A stretch of DNA of 64,000 nt from Amycolatopsis coloradensis (GTDB lineage Bacteria > Actinomycetota > Actinomycetes > Mycobacteriales > Pseudonocardiaceae). The notes beneath the pieces were generated by a model, which saw only the letters and a program-made list of their open reading frames with translations, ran no database searches and had not been told where the DNA came from. Below, in pieces: positions 49,287-57,201 of this stretch (the first letter of the stretch is position 1; every line of letters starts with the position of its first letter). The translations under genes were made by a program, and so were the position numbers. The stretch covers positions 372,001 through 436,000 of the forward strand of contig NZ_MQUQ01000012.1 of assembly GCF_001953865.1 (NCBI RefSeq). Direction: 5' to 3'.

Positions 49287-50645
49287 ATGGAAGCTCGTGG
49301 AAAGCGCTGGATCGAGCACTGGGATCCGGAGAACGAGCGGTTCTGGGAGGAGACCGGGAAGAAGGTCGCCCGCCGGAACCTCTGGTTCTCCGTCCTGGCC
49401 GAGCACATCGGCTTCTCCGTCTGGACACTGTGGTCGGTCATGGTCCTGTTCATGGGGCCGCAGTACGGTTTCTCCGCCGCCGACAAGTTCCTCCTCGTCT
49501 CGACACCGACGCTGATCGGCGCGCTCATGCGACCGTTGTACACCTTCGCGGTCGCGAGGTTCGGCGGACGGAACTGGACGATCGTCAGTGCGTTGCTGCT
49601 GCTGGCGCCCACCGTGCTGGCCGCGATCGCGATGGAACCGGGCACCCCGCTCGGCACGTTCCTGCTGATCGCCGCGCTCGGCGGGGTCGGCGGCGGCAAC
49701 TTCGCGTCGTCGATGACCAACATCAACGCGTTCTACCCCGAGAAGCACAAGGGCTGGGCGCTCGGGCTCAACGCGGGCGGCGGGAACCTCGGCGTGGCGG
49801 CGATCCAGCTGATCGGGCTGCTGGTCATCGGCACCGTCGGCGCGACCGCGCCCCGGCTGGTGCTCGCGATCTACCTCCCGCTGATCGTCCTCGCCGCGAC
49901 CTGCGCGTACTTCTTCATGGACAACCTCGCCTCGATGAAGGGCGACACCAAGGCGATGCGTGAGGTCGTCAAGGATCCGCACACCTGGGTGATGTCGTTC
50001 CTCTACGTCGGCACGTTCGGTTCGTTCATCGGGTACAGCTTCGCGTTCGGCCTGGTGTTGCAGAACCAGTTCGGCCGGACCCCGTTGCAGGCGGCGGCGG
50101 TGACCTTCCTCGGGCCGCTGCTCGGCTCCTTCTCGCGGCCCGCGGGTGGCTGGCTGTCCGACCGGATCGGTGGCGGCAAGGTCACCTTCGTGACGTTCGT
50201 CGGGATGGCCGCGGCGACCGCGGTGCTGATCCTGGCGTCGACGTCGAACTCGCTGGCGCTGTTCACCGTCGCGTTCATCGTGTTGTTCGTGCTCACCGGC
50301 ATCGGCAACGGCTCGACCTACAAGATGATCCCGGCGATCTTCCGCGCCAAGGCGAAGGTCGCGATCAGCGAGGGCGCCGACGAGACCCTCGAAATGCTCA
50401 AGGCACGCAAGCTCTCCGGCGCGTTGATCGGGCTGGCCGGGGCGATCGGCGCGCTCGGCGGGCTGTTCATCAACCTGGCCTTCCGGCAGTCGTTCGCGGA
50501 CACGAAGAGCGGTGTGCCGGCGTTCGTCGCCTTCCTCGTCTTCTACGGGCTGTGCTTCGCCGTCACCTGGGCGGTGTACCTGCGCAAACAGCAGACGGAG
50601 GTGGCGAGCACCCGAGGTCTGGCGCTCGCCGGGGCGGAGGTCTGA
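49287..50645 (+). CDS. narK: Nitrate/nitrite transporter NarK family (MFS)
   Basis: The ATG at 49287 follows AAGGAGG and gives 452 residues with twelve membrane helices. NarK-family features include the soluble start RWIEHWDPENERFWEETGKK and the nitrate signature GGVGGGNFASSMTNINAFYP in helix 5. The matching GIGNGSTYKMIPAIF lies in helix 11. It imports nitrate or exchanges nitrate and nitrite. Its stop shares bases with the nirB start (TGATG), so it is part of the coupled operon. Confidence 0.93.
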   Translation: MEARGKRWIEHWDPENERFWEETGKKVARRNLWFSVLAEHIGFSVWTLWSVMVLFMGPQYGFSAADKFLLVSTPTLIGALMRPLYTFAVARFGGRNWTIVSALLLLAPTVLAAIAMEPGTPLGTFLLIAALGGVGGGNFASSMTNINAFYPEKHKGWALGLNAGGGNLGVAAIQLIGLLVIGTVGATAPRLVLAIYLPLIVLAATCAYFFMDNLASMKGDTKAMREVVKDPHTWVMSFLYVGTFGSFIGYSFAFGLVLQNQFGRTPLQAAAVTFLGPLLGSFSRPAGGWLSDRIGGGKVTFVTFVGMAAATAVLILASTSNSLALFTVAFIVLFVLTGIGNGSTYKMIPAIFRAKAKVAISEGADETLEMLKARKLSGALIGLAGAIGALGGLFINLAFRQSFADTKSGVPAFVAFLVFYGLCFAVTWAVYLRKQQTEVASTRGLALAGAEV

Positions 50646-53149
50646 TGCGGAAACTCGTCGTCGCGGGACACGGGATGGTCGCGCACCGGCTCGTGGAAGC
50701 GGTACGCGCGGAGGACAAGACCGGCGAATGGCAGGTCGTGGTGCTCGCCGAAGAGGCCAGGCCCGCTTACGATCGCGTCGCTTTGACGTCCTATGTGGAC
50801 ACCTGGGATCCGGATTCGCTCGCGCTTTCCGGCGCGGATTACGCCGATGACCCGCTGGTCGAACTGCGGCTCGGCGACGCGGTGACGTCGGTGGACCGGA
50901 AGCGCAAGGTGGTCGTCACCGAGTCCGGGTACGAGCAGGCGTACGACGCGCTCGTCCTCGCGACGGGTTCGCGGCCGTTCGTTCCGCCGGTGCCGGGGCA
51001 CGATCTTCCCGGCTGTTTCGTCTACCGGACGATCGAGGATCTCGACGCCATCCGGGAAGCCGCTCAGCGGCCTGGACGCGGTCGGCGGTCGGCCGTCGTC
51101 ATCGGTGGCGGTCTGCTCGGTCTCGAAGCCGCGAAGGCGTTGCGGGACTTGGGACTCTCGCCGCATGTGGTCGAGATGGCGCCACGGCTGATGCCGTTGC
51201 AAGTCGACGAGGGCGGCGGTGGCCTGCTGCGACGGCTGATCACCGACCTCGACGTGACCGTCCACACGGGAACGTCGACCGACGCCATCGAGCGGGACGG
51301 CGAACGCTACCTCGCGCGGCTGGGCAACCGCACGGAACTCGACGTCGATCTGGTCGTGTTCTCGGCCGGGATCCGGCCGCGCGACGACCTCGCCCGGTCG
51401 TCCGGGCTGGAAGTCGGCGCGCGGGGCGGCATCCTGGTCGACCACACCTGCCGGACGTCCGACCCGGCGGTGTACGCGATCGGCGAATGTGCCGCCGTGG
51501 CCGGAAAGGTGTACGGCATCGTCGCGCCAGGGTACGCGATGGCGGAGATCGTCGCCGCGCGGCTGACCGGCGGTGAGGGCACCTTCCCCGAACCTGACCT
51601 GTCGACAAAGCTCAAGCTCATGGGTGTCGACGTCGCCAGTTTCGGCGACGCGCACGCGGCGACCGAGGGCGCGCTCGAGGTCGCGTTCAACGACGCTGTC
51701 GCCGGGACCTACAAGAAGCTCGTGGTGTCCGACGACTCGAAGACGTTGCTGGGTGGCGTTCTCGTCGGCGACGCGAGCGAGTTCAACACGCTGCGCGCGA
51801 TGGTCGGCAGGCCGTTGCCCGCCGAACCGGGCGCGATCCTCGCCCCGGCCGGTGGTGGCGCGGCGGTCGGTGTCGACGCGCTGCCCGGCGCCGCGCAGAT
51901 CTGTTCGTGCAACGCGGTCTCCAAGGGCGCCATCACGCACGCGATCACTGATCAGGGCTGCGATTCGGTCGCCAAGCTCAAGGGCTGCACGCGGGCGGGC
52001 ACGGCGTGCGGATCCTGCGTCCCGCTGCTGGGCAAGCTGCTGACGGCTTGCGGTGTCGAGCAGTCGAAGGCGCTGTGCGAGCACTTTTCGCAGTCACGCG
52101 CGGAGTTGTTCCAAATCCTCCAGGCCACGCGGATCGGCACCTTCAGCGAGATGATCGACCGGTACGGCACCGGAACCGGTTGCGCCATCTGCAAACCGGC
52201 GATCGCGTCGATCCTGGCCACGCTGGGCAACGGGCACATCCTCGCCGGTGAGCAGGCGACCCTGCAGGACACCAACGACAAGTTCCTGGCGAACCTCCAG
52301 CGCAACGGCACCTACTCGGTGGTCCCGCGGATCCCTGGCGGCGAGATCACGCCCGAGAAGTTGATGGTGATCGCGCAGGTGGCGATGGACTTCGGGCTGT
52401 ACACCAAGATCACCGGCGGACAGCGGATCGATCTGTTCGGCGCGGGAGTCGACCAGCTCCCGCTGATCTGGCGGCGGCTCGTCGACGCCGGGTTCGAGTC
52501 AGGGCATGCGTACGGGAAGTCGTTGCGTACGGTCAAGTCCTGTGTCGGTTCGACGTGGTGCCGCTACGGCGTCCAGGACAGTGTCGGCCTCGCGATCGAG
52601 CTGGAACTGCGGTATCGAGGACTTCGTTCGCCGCACAAGCTGAAGTCCGCGGTGTCGGGTTGCGCACGGGAGTGCGCGGAAGCGCGCAGCAAGGACTTCG
52701 GCATCATCGCGACCGACAAGGGCTGGAACCTCTACGTCGGCGGGAACGGCGGCGCGACCCCACGGCACGCGGATCTGCTGGTGTCCGAAGTGGACACCGA
52801 GACGCTGATCCGCACGATCGACCGGTTCCTGATGTTCTACGTCCGCACGGCCGACCGGTTGCAGCGCACGGCGCCGTGGGTCGAGGAGATGGACGGCGGA
52901 CTCGACCACCTGCGGGCGGTGATCGTCGACGACAAGCTCGGCATCTGCGAGGACCTCGACGCGGCGATGGCCAAGCACGTCGGCGACTACGCCGACGAAT
53001 GGCGTGGAGTGCTGGAGGATCCGGAGAAGCTGGCGAAGTTCAGCTCGTTCGTCAACGCGCCGGGCACGCCGGACCCGACGATCTCGTTTCGCACCGAACG
53101 TGACCAGAAAGTGCCCGTGCTCCTGGGTATCCCGGAGGTGAAACAGTGA
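50645..53149 (+). CDS. nirB: NADH-dependent nitrite reductase, large subunit
   Basis: The 834-residue protein has the full NirB order. FAD (KLVVAGHGMVAHRLVEA) and NADH (SAVVIGGGLLGLEAAKAL) domains come first. The BFD-like [2Fe-2S] segment is AQICSCNAVSKGAITHAI with GCTRAGTACGSC. A ferredoxin-like half domain follows, then the siroheme/[4Fe-4S] site SCVGSTWCRYGVQDS and VSGCARECAEARSKDFG, supplying the four Cys. It reduces nitrite to ammonium with six electrons in the cytoplasm. The stop overlaps nirD by 4 bp. Confidence 0.95.
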   Translation: MRKLVVAGHGMVAHRLVEAVRAEDKTGEWQVVVLAEEARPAYDRVALTSYVDTWDPDSLALSGADYADDPLVELRLGDAVTSVDRKRKVVVTESGYEQAYDALVLATGSRPFVPPVPGHDLPGCFVYRTIEDLDAIREAAQRPGRGRRSAVVIGGGLLGLEAAKALRDLGLSPHVVEMAPRLMPLQVDEGGGGLLRRLITDLDVTVHTGTSTDAIERDGERYLARLGNRTELDVDLVVFSAGIRPRDDLARSSGLEVGARGGILVDHTCRTSDPAVYAIGECAAVAGKVYGIVAPGYAMAEIVAARLTGGEGTFPEPDLSTKLKLMGVDVASFGDAHAATEGALEVAFNDAVAGTYKKLVVSDDSKTLLGGVLVGDASEFNTLRAMVGRPLPAEPGAILAPAGGGAAVGVDALPGAAQICSCNAVSKGAITHAITDQGCDSVAKLKGCTRAGTACGSCVPLLGKLLTACGVEQSKALCEHFSQSRAELFQILQATRIGTFSEMIDRYGTGTGCAICKPAIASILATLGNGHILAGEQATLQDTNDKFLANLQRNGTYSVVPRIPGGEITPEKLMVIAQVAMDFGLYTKITGGQRIDLFGAGVDQLPLIWRRLVDAGFESGHAYGKSLRTVKSCVGSTWCRYGVQDSVGLAIELELRYRGLRSPHKLKSAVSGCARECAEARSKDFGIIATDKGWNLYVGGNGGATPRHADLLVSEVDTETLIRTIDRFLMFYVRTADRLQRTAPWVEEMDGGLDHLRAVIVDDKLGICEDLDAAMAKHVGDYADEWRGVLEDPEKLAKFSSFVNAPGTPDPTISFRTERDQKVPVLLGIPEVKQ

Positions 53150-53493
53150 CGACCTCGATCGAGCGCACCTGGATCGCCGTCTGCGCGGCGGGCGCCGTCC
53201 CGGAATGGTCCGGCGTCGCCGCCCTGCTCGACGGCGGCGTGCAGGTGGCGATCTTCCGGCTGCCCGGTGGCAGGTGGTTCGCACTGTCCAATATAGACCC
53301 GGTCAGCGGCGCCGCGGTGCTTTCGCGGGGGATCGTCGGCGACGCCGGCGGTGTCCCGGTGGTGGCTTCGCCGGTGTACAAGGAACGATTCGATTTGCGG
53401 ACCGGCGACTGCCTGGACGCCGAAGGTGTCTCGGGCGAGGTGTATCGGGTGCGGGTCACCGGGGGTGTGGTGGAGGTGGAGGATTCACCGTGA
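53146..53493 (+). CDS. nirD: Nitrite reductase small subunit
   Basis: The 115-residue NirD protein has a Rieske-like fold without the iron ligands: WIAVCAAGAVPEWSGVAALL, VAIFRLPGGRWFALSNIDP and VASPVYKERFDLRTGDCLD. Absence of Cys-His pairs is normal for NirD. It starts at a GTG that overlaps nirB by 4 bp and ends in a 4-bp overlap with the regulator gene. It is a required partner of NirB. Confidence 0.93.
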   Translation: MTTSIERTWIAVCAAGAVPEWSGVAALLDGGVQVAIFRLPGGRWFALSNIDPVSGAAVLSRGIVGDAGGVPVVASPVYKERFDLRTGDCLDAEGVSGEVYRVRVTGGVVEVEDSP

Positions 53494-54593
53494 CAGACGT
53501 TCCTCCCCTGGCGGGATTCGTCATCGGCATCACGGCGGCGCGACGGGCTGACGAGCTCGGCGCGCTGTTCGTGCGCAAGGGCGCCACCGTGCGATACGGC
53601 CCGGCCATCCGGATCGTGCCGCTCGCCGACGACACCGAACTGCGGTCGGCCACGATGCGCCTGCTGGAAGAGCGGGCAGATATCGTCGTCGCGACGACGG
53701 GAATCGGTTTCCGTGGCTGGACCGAGGCCGCCGAAGGCTGGGGGTTGGGGGAGGAACTGCTGGAGCGGCTGGGGGAGTCGTCGCTGCTGGCGCGAGGACC
53801 GAAGGCCAAGGGCGCGATCCGCTCGGTCGGTCTTTCGGAGGACTACTCGCCCGCGTCGGAGAGCAACGCCGAGGTGTTGCGGCATCTGCTCGAATCCGGT
53901 GTGGACGGTCAGCGGATCGCGGTGCAGTTGCACGGCGAGCCGCTGCCGTACTTTGTGGACAGTCTTCGCGCCGCGGGTGCCGAGGTGATCGAGGTTCCGG
54001 TGTACCGCTGGGTCGGACCGGCCGATCCGGGACCGCTGGACCGGCTGCTGGACGCCGTCCTGGATGGCTTGGTGGACGCGCTGCCGTTCACCAGCGCTCC
54101 GGCCGTCGCGTCGCTGCTGGCGATGGCGAAGCGGACCGGACGGCTGCCGGGCATCGTGCGGGCACTGGAGAAGCGGGTCGTGGCGGCCTGTGTCGGGCCG
54201 ATCACCGCGGGGCCGCTGGCGGCGCTCGGGGTCCCGACGGTCCAGCCGTCACGGTCGCGGATCGGGGCGCTGGCGCGGACGGTGTCCGACGCGCTCGAAG
54301 CCCGCTCACCGCGACTGGACGCGGGCGGGCGGAGCATCGAACTGCGCGGACAGGCGGCGCTGGTGGACGGGCAGTGGTGTGACATCGCGCCCGCGCCGAT
54401 GGCACTGCTGCGGGCGCTGGCGGAGTCGCCGGGCCGCGTGTTCTCCCGGCGGGAACTGATCTCCGCGCTGCCCGATGGCGGCGAGGAACACGCCGTCGAG
54501 ACCGCCATCGGCCGCCTGCGGAACTCCTTGGGCGCCCCGAAACTCGTCCAGACGGTGGTGAAACGCGGCTACCGCCTGGCTGTCGACCCCTGA
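53490..54593 (+). CDS. nnaR: NnaR-like regulator: HemD-like domain fused to a winged helix
   Basis: The 367-residue protein joins an N-terminal uroporphyrinogen-III synthase-like domain (about 1-265) to a C-terminal OmpR-type winged helix (about 290-367). The first has FVIGITAARRADELGALFVR, RIVPLADDTEL, ESNAEVLRHL and ALPFTSAPAVASLLAMA. The second has APMALLRALAESPGRVFSRR, then AVETAIGRLRNSLG and VVKRGYRLAV. The same architecture is known for NnaR of Streptomyces and mycobacteria, which controls nitrate and nitrite assimilation with GlnR. As last gene of the nas operon, overlapping nirD, it likely autoregulates. Whether the HemD half is catalytic or senses a ligand is open. Confidence 0.88.
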   Translation: MTDVPPLAGFVIGITAARRADELGALFVRKGATVRYGPAIRIVPLADDTELRSATMRLLEERADIVVATTGIGFRGWTEAAEGWGLGEELLERLGESSLLARGPKAKGAIRSVGLSEDYSPASESNAEVLRHLLESGVDGQRIAVQLHGEPLPYFVDSLRAAGAEVIEVPVYRWVGPADPGPLDRLLDAVLDGLVDALPFTSAPAVASLLAMAKRTGRLPGIVRALEKRVVAACVGPITAGPLAALGVPTVQPSRSRIGALARTVSDALEARSPRLDAGGRSIELRGQAALVDGQWCDIAPAPMALLRALAESPGRVFSRRELISALPDGGEEHAVETAIGRLRNSLGAPKLVQTVVKRGYRLAVDP

Positions 54594-54594
54594 C

Positions 54595-54669
54595 CCCCCC
54601 GCGTTTCGTCCTCTAGTTGCGGTAGTTGGGAACGCGAACTACCGCAACTAGAGGACGAAACGCGGGGGG
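54595..54669. repeat. Inverted repeat with 33-bp perfect arms, CTCTAGTTGCGG family copy 3
   Basis: The arms (54595-54627 and 54637-54669) are perfectly complementary over 33 bp, with a 9-base loop GGGAACGCG. They run from an outer CCCCCC-GCGTTTC through the family core GTCCTCTAGTTGCGGTA to an inner GTT. The left arm begins one base after the nnaR stop. It faces the minus-strand genes that follow, so it may stop transcription of both. Confidence 0.9.
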
Positions 54670-54680
54670 TACGCGGGGGG

Positions 54681-54910
54681 TTACGCGAAGGTGACGCCCG
54701 GGGTGGCCGGACGTTGATCCGCAGGTAGGCCTCGACGACGCGGGTGGCGGCGTCGAGACGGGCGGTGAGGCCCGGCAGGGCGGTGTCGCGTACGGAGTCC
54801 TACAAGCCGAGGTCGAACACGGGCACCGCGGCCACGTCCGTCTTCTCGCGGTGCAGTCCGTGCGCCGCGATCCGGTACGCCAGCACCTGCTCGCGATCGA
54901 CCTCGAGCAG
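54681..54910 (-). pseudogene. Remnant of a winged-helix DNA-binding (AlkZ/HTH_42-like) gene
   Basis: Reading from CTG at 54910 (GGGAGG just upstream), the frame gives EVDREQVLAYRIAAHGLHRE, KTDVAAVPVFDLGL, a TAG stop at 54800-54802, then DSVRDTALPGLTARL and unrelated sequence. The R-x-A-A-H-G-L-H-R opening and the DLGLQD-like segment are typical of the first 50 residues of HTH_42 family proteins, which include the DNA glycosylase AlkZ. One nonsense change (CAG to TAG would explain it), no ATG/GTG start and loss of about 300 residues indicate decay. It follows the DUF3224 gene by 9 bp, its probable former operon mate. Confidence 0.6.
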
Positions 54911-54919
54911 TCGTCCTCC

Positions 54920-55315
54920 CTAAATTTCGAAAGCGAACGTGTACGACATCGCCGGCTCGCCGATCACACCCGTGGTGGTACCGGACCCGGTGATCCCGGC
55001 GAGTTCACCCGTTCCGGAGCCCTCGACCACCGTGAACACCGACGAGACGCCCTTGGCGTCGAATCCGGTGTCGTGCTTGATCACGAAGCTTCCCTTGCGG
55101 CCGTCCACACTGCCTTCGACGCGTTCGAACCCCGGGGCGGTCGTGCCGCCGCCGTCGTAGCCCTCACCCGCGTAGTACAGCAGGTAGTCGACGATCGACT
55201 CGCCCTCGATCAGCCCGCTGTAGGCGAGCGTGGCGTGGGCGTAGGCGACACGCGGGCCGCCCTCGGTGCCGCTGACGATGCTTTCGTCCCAGTTCTTCAT
55301 AACGAAGGTGTTCAT
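54920..55315 (-). CDS. DUF3224 family protein
   Basis: From the ATG at 55315 the product is 131 residues, nearly all beta structure: VMKNWDESIVSGTEGGPRVA, SGLIEGESIVDYLLYYAGEG, GFERVEGSVDGRKGSFVIKH and ELAGITGSGT. This matches DUF3224, an allene-oxide-cyclase-barrel-like family of unknown function. It is divergent from a WYL regulator gene with a palindrome between the two, and is likely its target. Confidence 0.87.
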   Translation of the reverse strand: MNTFVMKNWDESIVSGTEGGPRVAYAHATLAYSGLIEGESIVDYLLYYAGEGYDGGGTTAPGFERVEGSVDGRKGSFVIKHDTGFDAKGVSSVFTVVEGSGTGELAGITGSGTTTGVIGEPAMSYTFAFEI

Positions 55316-55326
55316 GGGACTCACCC

Positions 55327-55344
55327 TGACAGGCAAACCTGTCA
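55327..55344. promoter_or_regulatory. Candidate operator of the WYL regulator
   Basis: TGACAGG-CAAA-CCTGTCA is a perfect 7+7 palindrome with a further half-site TGTCAGG at 55350-55356. It lies in the 62-bp gap between the divergent DUF3224 and WYL genes and ends 33 bp before the latter's start. Confidence 0.6.
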
Positions 55345-55377
55345 GATCATGTCAGGTTTTTCGGGGATACTCGATTC

Positions 55378-56346
55378 ATGCGCGCGAGCAGACTCCTGTC
55401 GGTCCTCCTCCTGCTGCAGAACCGCGGCCGGATGACGGCCGAGGAGCTGGCGGCCGAGTTGGAGGTGTCGGTCCGGACGGTCTACCGCGACGTCGAGGCG
55501 CTGTCCGCGGCCGGCGTGCCGGTGTACGCCGATCGCGGCCGCACGGGCGGCTATCAGCTGGTCGACGGGTATCGCACGCGGCTGACCGGGCTGACCGAGG
55601 AGGAAGCGCAATCGCTTTCGCTGGCCGGTCTGCCGGGCGCGGCCGCCGAACTCGGGCTGGGCACCGTCCTCGCCGCCGCGCAACTCAAACTGCACGCGGC
55701 CATGCCCGCGGAGCTGCGTGCCGGGGCGAGCAAGGTCTCTGACCGGTTTTACCTGGACGTCCCGGGCTGGCACCGCGGGATCGAAAGCCTGCCGCGACTG
55801 TCCGAACTGGCCGGTGCGGTCTGGCACGCGCGGCGGGTCAAGGTCCGGTACGAACGCTGGGGGCAGAAGAAGGTCGAGCGCGTCCTCGACCCGCTCGGCC
55901 TGATCCTCAAGGCGGGGAACTGGTACCTCGCGGCGCGGTGCGACGGGACCGACCGGACCTATCGCGTGTCCCGGATCGAGGAGCTCGAAGATCTCGGCGA
56001 GACCTTCGAGCGGCCGTCCGACTTCGACCTCGCGCGGTACTGGCAGGAGTGGTCGGAGCAGTTCGAAAAGCGGATGTACTCGCGCGTGGCGGTGGTCCGG
56101 CTGAACGAGTTCGCCCGCATACTCCTACCGTTCTATCTCGGCGCTGTCGGCGTGCGAGCGTTGCGGGAAGCCGACGCCGAACCGGATGAAGACGACTGGC
56201 TGACGATGGAACTGCCCGTCGAGCCGGGAGAGCCTGCCGTCGGCGAACTGCTGCGGTTCGGCGGGAACCTCGAAGTGCTCGAACCGCCGGATCTGCGCGA
56301 GCGGCTGGCGGAGGAGATCAGGAAGATGGGCGCGCGTTATGGCTGA
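55378..56346 (+). CDS. WYL domain transcriptional regulator (YafY-like)
   Basis: The 322-residue protein has a DeoR/HTH_11 winged helix at the N-terminus (LLSVLLLLQNRGRMTAEELA, ELEVSVRTVYRDVEALSAAG). A WYL domain follows (about 140-225, with VKVRYERWGQKKVERVLDPL and GNWYLAARCDGTDRTYRVSR), and a WCX C-terminal segment ends the protein. WYL proteins bind nucleic-acid or nucleotide ligands. It probably controls the divergent DUF3224 gene. It overlaps the next gene by 8 bp, tying a HemD paralogue to it. Confidence 0.9.
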   Translation: MRASRLLSVLLLLQNRGRMTAEELAAELEVSVRTVYRDVEALSAAGVPVYADRGRTGGYQLVDGYRTRLTGLTEEEAQSLSLAGLPGAAAELGLGTVLAAAQLKLHAAMPAELRAGASKVSDRFYLDVPGWHRGIESLPRLSELAGAVWHARRVKVRYERWGQKKVERVLDPLGLILKAGNWYLAARCDGTDRTYRVSRIEELEDLGETFERPSDFDLARYWQEWSEQFEKRMYSRVAVVRLNEFARILLPFYLGAVGVRALREADAEPDEDDWLTMELPVEPGEPAVGELLRFGGNLEVLEPPDLRERLAEEIRKMGARYG

Positions 56347-57148
56347 CCTCAGCGGCATCACGATCGGGATCACCGCGGAGCGGCGGGCCGACGACTTCAT
56401 CGCCGCCCTCGAACGACATGGCGCGACCGTGCTGCACGCGCCCACCATCCGCATCGTCCCGCTGCCCGACGACACCGAACTGCGGGCGGCCACGGACGCG
56501 GTGCTGGCCGAACCGGTCGGGTTCACCGCGGTCACCACCGGCGCCGGGTTCCGCGGCTGGCTTTCGGCGGCCGAAGGCTGGGGGCTGCGCGAACCGCTGC
56601 TGGAACGACTGGCGGCGTCACGAATCTTCGTGCGCGGGCCGAAAGCGGCAGGCGCGGTGCGTGGCGAGGGGCTGCGTGAGGAATTCTCCGCGCCGGAGGA
56701 GAGCAACGCCGAACTCTTCGAGGGCCTGCGCGACGCAGGGGTCGGCGGGGCACGCGTCGCCGTCCAGTTGCACGGCACCCTGCTGCCCGAACTCACCGGG
56801 CTGCTGCGGGATTCCGGCGCGGACGTCGTCCAGGCGCAGCCGTACCGCTGGCTTTCGCCGTCGGACGTCGGACCTGTGCACGATCTCGTCGAAAGTGTGG
56901 TCGCCGGGCGGGTGGGCGCGCTGGCGTTCACCTCCGCTCCGGCGGCGGCGAACCTGCTCGCGCTGGCGGGGTCGCGCCGCGAGGAACTTCTTGCCGCACT
57001 GCGAGGTCCGGTGCTGTGCGCGTGCGTCGGACCGGTGACCGCGGCGCCGCTGGAGGCCGCCGGGGTGCCGACCGTCCAGCCCGAACGGCAACGGCTCGGC
57101 GCGCTGGTGAAACTTCTCGTCGCGGAACTGCGCATTCGGCCGTCTTGA
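56339..57148 (+). CDS. HemD-like protein, paralogue of the NnaR N-terminal domain
   Basis: The 269-residue protein has a complete uroporphyrinogen-III synthase-like domain and no DNA-binding tail: ITIGITAERRADDFIAALER, RIVPLPDDTELRAATDAVL, ESNAELFEGL and ALAFTSAPAAANLLALAG. It is visibly homologous along its whole length to the first two thirds of the NnaR-like protein at 53490, with many shared blocks. It could be a true HemD or a ligand-sensing partner. It overlaps the WYL gene by 8 bp, an unusual pairing. Confidence 0.85.
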   Translation: MADLSGITIGITAERRADDFIAALERHGATVLHAPTIRIVPLPDDTELRAATDAVLAEPVGFTAVTTGAGFRGWLSAAEGWGLREPLLERLAASRIFVRGPKAAGAVRGEGLREEFSAPEESNAELFEGLRDAGVGGARVAVQLHGTLLPELTGLLRDSGADVVQAQPYRWLSPSDVGPVHDLVESVVAGRVGALAFTSAPAAANLLALAGSRREELLAALRGPVLCACVGPVTAAPLEAAGVPTVQPERQRLGALVKLLVAELRIRPS

Positions 57149-57201
57149 CGGGTGTGGTCCCCTTTGCCAGGCTCGACACCGGGCGCACGGGAGGGCGGCG
57201 G

